Assembly (NCBI GenBank): GCA_963846775.1
Contig: CAWJXB010000005.1
Span: forward strand, 163,393-227,392
Length of the DNA: 64,000 nt
Direction of reading: 5' to 3'
Source: CAVYXA01 sp963846775
Lineage (GTDB): Bacteria; Verrucomicrobiota; Verrucomicrobiia; Chthoniobacterales; UBA10450
Below, piece after piece: positions 42,961-50,326 of this stretch (positions within the stretch are counted from its first letter, which is position 1; each line of letters opens with the position of its first letter). The notes under the pieces are model-generated. The model was not told the DNA's origin, did no database searches, and worked only from the letters and a program-made list of their open reading frames with translations. The position numbers and the translations under genes were made by a program.

Positions 42961-44456
42961 CCGTCGGCTTTGAGCACGGCGAAAGTCTTTGTCCCTTTGC
43001 GATCGAGATAAAGTAAGACGCCTCTGGTGGGATCGGCTTTTTGCAGCGCGGCGCGGAAGCTCGCCACATTATTGACCGGCTTGCCATCGACTTCGGTGAT
43101 GATGTCCTCCCGCTGAATGTCCTCGCGCGAGGCGATGCTTTCGTCGGCCACGTCCGTCACGATCACGCCTTGCGCCTTCAGATGCAGGCGCTCCGCCACA
43201 TCTTTGGTCAGATCCTGGACCTGCAAGCCGAACTTGCCCATATCTTCCGACTTCTGTTTCGGAGGCTGGGCCGGCTCGTTCGAGACGCGAGCGATTTCAC
43301 TGGGCAATTCGCCGGTCATGACCGGAATCGTTACCGTGCGGCCCTTACGAAAAACGGTGAGCTCGACATTTTGGCCGACCTTCTTTTTCAGAATCTCGTG
43401 CTGAAGCTGCGAATCGGTTATCACCGGAGCTCCATCGACACTGGTGATCACATCAAAGGGCCGCAGCTCGCTTTTGCTGGCTGGGGCATCGGCTTCGATC
43501 GAGCGCACGACGACGCCTTTGTCCGCGCCTTTGAACAACCCGGCCAGCGATGGATCGTCGCCGAGCGTTTCGATCCGAATGCCAAGCCACGGCCGCACAA
43601 TTTTTTTCCCGGCAATCAGTTGGTCGCCGATTTCGCGGGCCATGTTGATCGGTATGGCAAAACCGAGGCCGCGGTTAAGACCGTTGATGAGCGTGTTCAT
43701 GCCGATCACTTTCCCATCGATATCGCAAAGCGGACCGCCGCTGTTGCCGGGATTAATCGAGGCATCGGTCTGGAGATAATCCGAGATGGAATAACCCCGA
43801 AGCGCGTTGAGTTCCCGGTTGCTCCGGCCTTTGCCGCTGACCACGCCGTAGGTGAACGTATAATCGAGCTTGTAGGGCGCGCCGATGGCGAAGGCGAATT
43901 GCCCGACGCGGACCGCATCGCTATCGCCCAGTTGAACGACCGGTAAATCTTTCGCCTCGATCTTGATCACAGCGACATCGGTCTTCTCATCCGTGCCGAC
44001 GACCTTCCCCGAAAATGAGCGGCCATCCTTCAGTTTCACGGCGATTTTGTCGGCACCTTCCACCACGTGAAAATTAGTAAAGATGTAACCGTCTGGCCTG
44101 ACGATGAAGCCGGAGCCTTCGCTTAAAATCGGCGCCCGATTCCGGGGACCCGGGCGCGGGCTGCCGTTGTCGTCCGGTGAGCCGGGAAAGAAGAGATCAT
44201 CGAGCGCGGAAGAGTCGCTACCATCGTTCGGTTTTGAGACCTCGATGACCACCACGCTGGGCGCGACGCCCTCGAAGACTTTGGCGAATGCGTTGTTGAG
44301 TTGGTGCACGACGTCCTTGCCCGCTTCTGCGGCTGCGGTTGAGACGGTTGGAGCGGGCGCGATTTCGGGTGTGGCAGCGAAGATAGACAAGGCTGCTCCG
44401 GCGATAAGAGAAAACAAGATCGACAATGAGCGCATGGATGAGAGCTTCGACAGCAT
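42957..44456 (-). CDS. HtrA/DegP-type periplasmic serine protease
   Basis: A 499-residue exported protease and chaperone. A signal peptide leads (I-L-F-S-L-I-A-G-A-A-L-S-I-F-A-A). The trypsin domain has an intact triad: His in T-N-F-H-V-V-E-G, Asp in K-T-D-V-A-V-I-K-I and Ser in N-P-G-N-S-G-G-P-L. Two PDZ domains follow (about 290-380 and 400-490). It degrades misfolded envelope proteins. It contrasts with the HtrA-like protein at 22.4 kb, which keeps the fold but has no triad. Confidence 0.93.
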   Translation of the reverse strand: MLSKLSSMRSLSILFSLIAGAALSIFAATPEIAPAPTVSTAAAEAGKDVVHQLNNAFAKVFEGVAPSVVVIEVSKPNDGSDSSALDDLFFPGSPDDNGSPRPGPRNRAPILSEGSGFIVRPDGYIFTNFHVVEGADKIAVKLKDGRSFSGKVVGTDEKTDVAVIKIEAKDLPVVQLGDSDAVRVGQFAFAIGAPYKLDYTFTYGVVSGKGRSNRELNALRGYSISDYLQTDASINPGNSGGPLCDIDGKVIGMNTLINGLNRGLGFAIPINMAREIGDQLIAGKKIVRPWLGIRIETLGDDPSLAGLFKGADKGVVVRSIEADAPASKSELRPFDVITSVDGAPVITDSQLQHEILKKKVGQNVELTVFRKGRTVTIPVMTGELPSEIARVSNEPAQPPKQKSEDMGKFGLQVQDLTKDVAERLHLKAQGVIVTDVADESIASREDIQREDIITEVDGKPVNNVASFRAALQKADPTRGVLLYLDRKGTKTFAVLKADG

Positions 44457-44513
44457 TCAACGTGCTACGTTCAGCGCGGTCTGTCCAACGACGCATTTTG
44501 CGGAACAAATCGC

Positions 44514-44542
44514 TTGCAATTGCCAGGGGAATCTGCTTTAAA
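44514..44542 (+). promoter_or_regulatory. Possible sigma-70-like promoter for the beta-propeller gene
   Basis: TTGCAA and TTTAAA are separated by 17 bp, about 100 bp before the ATG. The -10 match is weak, so this is only a candidate. Confidence 0.25.
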
Positions 44543-44640
44543 CTGCGCTGCACATCCCAGCCGTTGTAGTTAATCAAGGCACTTCCGGTTAGCTATTCGA
44601 AGCAGGGCTCTGCTTCATCATTATTACCAAGGAGAAATCC

Positions 44641-47600
44641 ATGAAAAGAAATACATCCTCTCGATCCGGCCTCTCTAATCCGCGCGTGGTAATTGCCCTG
44701 GCGTTGTGCTCGGGCGGCGCGCTGCTGGCGTTTTTCAGTTTTGCCGGGGTGCCACTGCCCTCGCGTCTCGCTGCACAAGTCGATGATCGCCCGCATTTGA
44801 TGCCTGTGCCCGGTGAAGGAGCCGATAATTTGCAGCGGATGCAAATGGAGTGGCACAACCGCGTGACCTATCCCACCGGCGTTTTCAACCCCGAATGGAT
44901 TCGGCGGGCAGCCGTGCACGACGCAGGAATTGAGCGCGGGATTCCGGCCGGTTTGCGTCGGCGTGATTTGTCGCATGGCCCACGCGGGCCGCTGGCACTC
45001 GACGTAAATGCATTTATCGCGCTGGGACCGCAACCGGAGCGGATGACCGGTTGTTCAGGCTGTTTCGATTACGGAAGGACATCGGGCCGTGTCAACGCGC
45101 TGGCGGTCGATCCCACCACAACGACAAACGGCAGTATCGTTGCATATCTGGCGACTGATGGCGGTGGGGTCTGGAAGACGACCACCTGCTGCACTGCGAA
45201 CACTAACTGGACGATGTTGACCGACGACGCTTCGATCAGCACAACAGCAGTGGACACGGTCGTGATTGACCCAAACAATCATAACACCATTTATGCCGGG
45301 ACCGGCGATTTGAATTTCGGCTCCTTCTCCTATGGCAGCCAGGGCATTTTGAAGTCCACTGATGCCGGCGCGACTTGGACGGTGCTTGGTGCGACTATCT
45401 TCGGGGCACCCTATCCGCAACCGGTGGGCCAGTATCCTCAGTACCAGGCCGTCGGCAAAGTACGAGTCGATCCTAACAACAGCAACCGGGTGGTAGCCGG
45501 CACGAAGACCGGACTCTATTTTTCGTACGACGCAGGTGCGAACTGGACGGGGCCGTGCTCGACCAATGGCTTCTCGTCGCAACGCCAGGACATCACCGGG
45601 CTTGAACTAACCAACATGGGCGGGGTCACGCGCATTCTGACTGCAGTCGGGACGCGCGGTTTTGCCACGACTGTGCAATACGATCTCGGCAACAACGGAG
45701 CGAATGGTCTCTACAAAGGCACCATCCCAGCGAGCGGTTGCCCGTCCGACTTCAGCCTGATCACCCGTAATGATAACGGCTTTGTTTTTGGTGCGCAGGT
45801 GACCGGAAGCCCTTATACGACTGGGGCCCCGATGAACGCCGGCACCGGTGCGCCTTATGTCAGCACGAGCAGCGGGAATCAGCTTGGACGAATGGACATC
45901 GCTGTCGCTCCGAGTAATCCAAATTACATTTATTCGCAGGTAGGTTCCATTGCCCCTAACAGCAACAGCGGGTGCGGCAGCGCTAACGGATGCCAGCTCG
46001 GCGTTTGGGCGAGCACCGATGCCGGCAATAGTTGGAGTTTCATGGCAGGTTCGGCCGGCGGTTCGCTTCGGAACTGTAGTAGTGGGCAAGGCGATTATCC
46101 ACAGAACTGGTATGACCAGGGAATCGCGGTCGATCCTAATAACCCGGATCGAATTTTCGTGGATACATTCGACACATGGTTGGCCAGCCGCACTGATGTT
46201 ACATTTTATGATCTGACCTGCGGATACAGCGGCGGCAATGTCGTTCACGTAGATCAACACGCGCTGGCCTTCGTGCCCGGCTCTTCGAGCATTCTGCTCA
46301 AAGGGAGCGACGGTGGGGTTTTTTACAGCCCCAATGCCGACACAGCCATCATCGGCGTGCAACGCAACACCTGGGTGAATGTCATTACCGGCCTGAACAC
46401 GATTGAATTTTACTCCGGCGATATTAGCGGCAATTTCGCAACTTCGCCTGCGCCGCAGGCTGTTGGCGGCGCGCAGGATAACGGCCCCAGTTCGGTTACC
46501 TTTGCTGGTTCTCCGACCGGCCCGGTGCAATGGCAGGAAGGGCTCGGTGGCGACGGATTTTTTGCCCGCATCGATCCTGTGGGAACGGGGTCGAGTCTTC
46601 GCTTCTTCGAAGGCAACAATAGCGGTGGCCTGAGCCGGTGCGTCAGCAATTGCACGGTTGGCGGAGCGAGTTGGTCCAGCATCCGCCCAGGTTGGACCGG
46701 CGATACGCAGTCGTTCATTCTGCCGTGGGATATTTTCCATGGCGGTATTCCGGGCGGCGATGACTGTCCGGCTGCGGGCGTTCCAGGCGGGTGTGGTCAT
46801 TTAATTGCTGGAACGACTCGGGTTTGGGAAACCATCAGAGCCACCGATGCCAGCGGGGTAAACTCGACGTGGTATATCACGAACAATCCGACCACCCAAA
46901 ATATGACCAAAGGGACGCTGGGTAACCGCTCGTTTATCAACCAGCTGAAATATTCCCCGAAATTCCAAACCGTGGCGATGGTGGGAACCAACGACGCGAA
47001 CGCCTGGATCGGGTTTAATCTCGGCACCGGCACCGCGAGTCAGGCTAATTGGGTGAACGTAACAGGCAACAACACGGTTTTACCTAACAGGCCGGTGTTA
47101 AATGTAGCCCTCGATCCGAGCGTGTCATCGGCGAGCCTGCCAGTTGGCTACGCCGCCGTCGGCGGGTTTAATGTCAATACGCCGACCATGCCCGGCCACG
47201 TTTTCCAGGTCGCGTGCACGGCCAATTGCGCGTCCTTTACCTGGGTCAATAAATCTGGCAATCTGCCAGACATCCCGGTCGATGCCGTCATCGTGAATCC
47301 GAATTTCCCGCAGCAGGTTTTCGCCGGCACGGATTTCGGTTTGTATTACACGGACGATGTCACGCAAGCGTCGCCGACGTGGTACCGATTCAACGTCGGG
47401 TTACCCAACGTGATGATTTGGGACATGCAGATCGATCGCGGCAGCACAACACTTTCGCTCTGGACACGCGGTCGTGGCGCGTTTGCCTGGCCACTGCCGA
47501 CCGGCCCGATCCAAGCCTTGAGCCTGACCGGACTCTTCTCGCGTAAGACTCACGGCGCCGCCGGAACATTTGATGTCGATCTTCTCGGTTTCCCCGGGAT

Positions 47601-48039
47601 TGAATGCCGGAGCGGCGGCGGGACAAATGATTACACGGTCGTGTTTAGGTTCTCAAACAATCTCGCGAGCGTGGGTAACGCTACCATTACCCTGGGCACG
47701 GGCACAATCGTCAGTCGCATGATCGGATCCGATCCAAGGGAGTATCTTGTCAATCTCACTGGCGTGGCGAATCCGCAGCATCTTGTAATTAACCTGACTA
47801 ACGTCCAGGATGTGAACGGCAACACAGCTCCCTCAATTTTTGGCACGCTTCACCTGCTCATCGGCGATACGAATGGCAATATGGATGTGAATGCCAGCGA
47901 TGTCGCGCAGACCAAGAGTCAGCTTGGTCAACCCGTGACCGGGGCGAATTTCCGAACTGACGTAAATGCCAACGGCTCGATCAACGCGGCCGACGGAGGC
48001 ATTGTCAAGGCCCATTCTGGCACGTCACTGCCGCCCTAA
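44641..48039 (+). CDS. Secreted beta-propeller protein with dockerin-like C-terminus
   Basis: A 1132-residue exported protein. AAGGAG sits 6 bp before the ATG. The signal peptide (L-A-L-C-S-G-G-A-L-L-A-F-F-S-F-A-G) is followed by about 900 residues of sortilin/BNR-type propeller sequence with recurrent blocks such as G-G-V-W-K-T-T, I-D-P-N-N-H-N-T-I-Y-A-G-T, S-T-D-A-G-A-T-W, S-T-D-A-G-N-S-W and V-A-P-S-N-P-N-Y-I-Y. From about residue 964 the shared module starts (S-R-K-T-H-G-A-A-G-T-F-D) and ends in two dockerin-like calcium loops. It may bind or cleave polysaccharide, as related propellers do, but no catalytic site is evident. Confidence 0.85.
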   Translation: MKRNTSSRSGLSNPRVVIALALCSGGALLAFFSFAGVPLPSRLAAQVDDRPHLMPVPGEGADNLQRMQMEWHNRVTYPTGVFNPEWIRRAAVHDAGIERGIPAGLRRRDLSHGPRGPLALDVNAFIALGPQPERMTGCSGCFDYGRTSGRVNALAVDPTTTTNGSIVAYLATDGGGVWKTTTCCTANTNWTMLTDDASISTTAVDTVVIDPNNHNTIYAGTGDLNFGSFSYGSQGILKSTDAGATWTVLGATIFGAPYPQPVGQYPQYQAVGKVRVDPNNSNRVVAGTKTGLYFSYDAGANWTGPCSTNGFSSQRQDITGLELTNMGGVTRILTAVGTRGFATTVQYDLGNNGANGLYKGTIPASGCPSDFSLITRNDNGFVFGAQVTGSPYTTGAPMNAGTGAPYVSTSSGNQLGRMDIAVAPSNPNYIYSQVGSIAPNSNSGCGSANGCQLGVWASTDAGNSWSFMAGSAGGSLRNCSSGQGDYPQNWYDQGIAVDPNNPDRIFVDTFDTWLASRTDVTFYDLTCGYSGGNVVHVDQHALAFVPGSSSILLKGSDGGVFYSPNADTAIIGVQRNTWVNVITGLNTIEFYSGDISGNFATSPAPQAVGGAQDNGPSSVTFAGSPTGPVQWQEGLGGDGFFARIDPVGTGSSLRFFEGNNSGGLSRCVSNCTVGGASWSSIRPGWTGDTQSFILPWDIFHGGIPGGDDCPAAGVPGGCGHLIAGTTRVWETIRATDASGVNSTWYITNNPTTQNMTKGTLGNRSFINQLKYSPKFQTVAMVGTNDANAWIGFNLGTGTASQANWVNVTGNNTVLPNRPVLNVALDPSVSSASLPVGYAAVGGFNVNTPTMPGHVFQVACTANCASFTWVNKSGNLPDIPVDAVIVNPNFPQQVFAGTDFGLYYTDDVTQASPTWYRFNVGLPNVMIWDMQIDRGSTTLSLWTRGRGAFAWPLPTGPIQALSLTGLFSRKTHGAAGTFDVDLLGFPGIECRSGGGTNDYTVVFRFSNNLASVGNATITLGTGTIVSRMIGSDPREYLVNLTGVANPQHLVINLTNVQDVNGNTAPSIFGTLHLLIGDTNGNMDVNASDVAQTKSQLGQPVTGANFRTDVNANGSINAADGGIVKAHSGTSLPP

Positions 48040-48074
48040 GTTGTTGGGCCGTACCTCGCGCCGCGAACGTAATT

Positions 48075-48115
48075 TGCCGCTTCGTCGAATTAGCCGATGA
48101 AGCGGCATTTTGTCT
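48075..48115 (+). terminator. Rho-independent terminator
   Basis: TGCCGCTTC and GAAGCGGCA (9-bp arms, 15-nt loop) are followed by TTTTGTCTT, 36 bp after the propeller-gene stop. Confidence 0.8.
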
Positions 48116-48157
48116 TAAAAAAATACGCGCACTCCTGCGGCTTGACCCGTTTCTTTT

Positions 48158-48179
48158 TTTGCGCACTCTTGTGCGCAAA
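48158..48179. repeat. Inverted repeat TTTGCGCAC / GTGCGCAAA
   Basis: Perfect 9-bp arms around TCTT, preceded by a T-run. On the minus strand the A/T run would follow as a terminator-like element; it may also be an operator. Confidence 0.45.
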
Positions 48180-48196
48180 TTGCGGATAAGGTGGGC

Positions 48197-48236
48197 GCCG
48201 CCGCCGTCTTTCTGATGGCGGTGGCGTTTTTCTATT
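48197..48236 (+). terminator. Rho-independent terminator-like hairpin
   Basis: GCCGCCGCC and GGCGGTGGC form 9-bp arms (one G-T pair) around an 11-nt loop, followed by GTTTTTCTATTT. It lies between the propeller gene and the ligase start and could act as a second stop or as an attenuator. Confidence 0.6.
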
Positions 48237-48269
48237 TCGAGGGCCCGGTTTCCCGATTATGCTAAACAA

Positions 48270-50033
48270 ATGGGACTCGCTGCCTACAAAGCGAAACGCG
48301 ATTTCCGAAAAACAGCGGAGCCGAAAGGCGGCAAGCCATTGCCCAAAGTGATTCGCGGCGCCTCTCGGTTTGTCGTTCAAAAACACGCGGCCCGGCGATT
48401 GCATTACGATTTTCGGCTACAAATGGAGGGCGTATTGAAATCGTGGGCGCTGCCGAAAGGTCTGCCGTGGGTAAAAGGAGAAAAGCATCTCGCGGTGGAA
48501 GTGGAGGATCATCCGATCGACTACGAACAGTTTGAGGGGGTGATCCCGGAGGGCCAATACGGCGGGGGCACCGTCATGGTGTGGGACCGCGGGACGTATC
48601 ATATCTATGGCGAACAGCCGGTGAAATCGTTGCGGGAAGGCAAACTCCATCTCGTTCTTGATGGAAAAAAAGCCAAAGGCGAATGGACGCTGGTCCGGAT
48701 TCGCGGGCGCAATAATGAAAAAAATCAGTGGCTCATCTTGAAGACGGGCGCAGACGCGAAAGCGCCGACGAAGAAAGCCGAAGACCAATCAGTCAAGACC
48801 GGCCGCACGATGAAGCAGATCGCTGAAGATCGAGATGCGGAATGGCAAACGAATCGCGAGGCCGATGAGAGTCCGACATCGAAATTCAAGGCGCGCGTTC
48901 GCCAGGCGCTTAAAAAAAAAGCGGTAGGGCGTGACCGCTCGCCACGGCGGAGCCCGTCCACGGCGGAGGCGGGCCGGGAACAATCCGATGACGCGCCCGG
49001 CGGGCTTGAGCCGGACGGGCTGAGCGCCCTGGCAAGTTTACCCTCAGCCAAACCGCGGTTCATCGAGCCGATGAAAGCTAAGCTGGTGGAAAAACCGCCG
49101 GCCACGGGAGATTGGATCTACGAGCTGAAATTCGACGGCTTCCGCGCGATGGCAGTGAAGATCGATCAGAAAGTTTCGCTCTTCTCGCGAAACGAAAAAA
49201 AATTGGACGCGCGATTTCCTGAGATCGTCGATGCGGTTGAGAAATTGCCGGTTAACGAATGCGTGATCGATGGCGAGATCGTGGCGCTCGATCAGAAAGG
49301 GCGCTCCTCGTTTCAGCTTTTGCAGGCGCGTGAGATGGAAGGAAAAAAATCGCCGCTTTATTTTTATGCGTTCGATTTGCTCCAGCTCGAAGGAAAGAAT
49401 TTGATGTCGCTACCGCTGGAAGCGCGGAAAAATGCGCTGGAACAGGTTTGCGCTGGAGCCGGGGAAACAGTCCGGTTTTCCGGCGCAATTGGTGGCGATC
49501 CTAGAGCTTTGCTGGATGAGGTGAAGCGGCGCGGCTTGGAAGGAATCATCGGCAAACAGCGCCGTTCCGTTTACGAGCCGGGCCGGCGGAGTGGCGAATG
49601 GATCAAACTCAAATGCTTGGCCGAACAGGAGTTCGTCATTGGCGGATACACGCCGCCGCAAGGCGCGCGGAAATATTTCGGCGCGATCCTGGTCGGTTAT
49701 TACGAGGGTAAGAATAAACAGGGAGACAATCGTCTAAAGTTCGCCGGCAAAGTCGGGACTGGTTTTACCACGAAGACACTGTCGATGTTGCACAAGAAAT
49801 TTCAGGCCGAACGGCGGGACGATTGTCCATTTGTCGATCTTCCGCACAAAGCGGCCGGGCAATGGTCGCAGAACATCACGCCGTCGATGATGAAAAAGAT
49901 GCATTGGATCAATCCGGTGTTCGTCGCCGAGATCAAGTTCGCCGAATGGACACGCGACCAGAAATTGCGCGCACCAGTCTTCCTCGGTCTGCGCGAAGAC
50001 AAGAAGGCGGCCGAAGTGGTGCGCGAAGCGTAG
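48270..50033 (+). CDS. ATP-dependent DNA ligase with LigD-type phosphoesterase domain
   Basis: A 587-residue repair ligase. The N-terminal 3'-phosphoesterase domain of LigD is present (F-V-V-Q-K-H-A-A-R-R-L-H-Y-D-F-R-L, H-P-I-D-Y ... F-E-G-V-I-P-E-G-Q-Y-G), then a charged linker (about 170-260), then the adenylation domain with nucleophile Lys in Y-E-L-K-F-D-G-F-R and an OB fold (G-Y-T-P-P-Q-G-A-R). The primase/polymerase domain of full LigD is absent, and no ku gene is in the window. It probably works in end joining or base repair with partners elsewhere. Confidence 0.92.
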   Translation: MGLAAYKAKRDFRKTAEPKGGKPLPKVIRGASRFVVQKHAARRLHYDFRLQMEGVLKSWALPKGLPWVKGEKHLAVEVEDHPIDYEQFEGVIPEGQYGGGTVMVWDRGTYHIYGEQPVKSLREGKLHLVLDGKKAKGEWTLVRIRGRNNEKNQWLILKTGADAKAPTKKAEDQSVKTGRTMKQIAEDRDAEWQTNREADESPTSKFKARVRQALKKKAVGRDRSPRRSPSTAEAGREQSDDAPGGLEPDGLSALASLPSAKPRFIEPMKAKLVEKPPATGDWIYELKFDGFRAMAVKIDQKVSLFSRNEKKLDARFPEIVDAVEKLPVNECVIDGEIVALDQKGRSSFQLLQAREMEGKKSPLYFYAFDLLQLEGKNLMSLPLEARKNALEQVCAGAGETVRFSGAIGGDPRALLDEVKRRGLEGIIGKQRRSVYEPGRRSGEWIKLKCLAEQEFVIGGYTPPQGARKYFGAILVGYYEGKNKQGDNRLKFAGKVGTGFTTKTLSMLHKKFQAERRDDCPFVDLPHKAAGQWSQNITPSMMKKMHWINPVFVAEIKFAEWTRDQKLRAPVFLGLREDKKAAEVVREA

Positions 50034-50136
50034 TTCGCGCAAGCCCACGGCCAGCCCTTGCCAATCGGCGCAAGTCGCTCTGAAATCCTCAGAAGCCTAT
50101 TCAACTCGACCTCGGTTAGTTCCGAGTGACGTCTCC

Positions 50137-50253
50137 TCAGAATGGGCGCACGACAAAATTGCGCTCATCCGTCTTTTAGACTTGCGCGAGAACAAGAAAT
50201 CGGCTGAAATAGCGCGCGAGGCAAAGCTGTCCAGCAGAAAAACGGGTCAATGA
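50137..50253 (+). pseudogene. Decayed duplicate of the ligase 3' end
   Basis: One frame reads S-E-W-A-H-D-K-I-A-L-I-R-L-L-D-L, then R-E-N-K-K-S-A-E-I-A-R-E-A-K, which parallels the end of the upstream ligase (A-E-W-T-R-D-Q-K-L-R-A-P-V-F-L-G-L, R-E-D-K-K-A-A-E-V-V-R-E-A). There is no start or conserved domain upstream, so it is a remnant of a tandem duplication, about 100 bp after the intact copy. Confidence 0.65.
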
Positions 50254-50326
50254 CGACGAGCGACTAGGAAAACGCAAGAAGCATGCTGCTTGGGTTGTCT
50301 CCGACCCGATATCTTTCGGTCCATCA

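Noticed and set aside
45607..46800. 397-codon open frame antisense to the propeller protein gene
   Set aside because: No start context or recognisable motif; composition mirrors the sense strand, which has propeller repeats and a strong ribosome-binding site.
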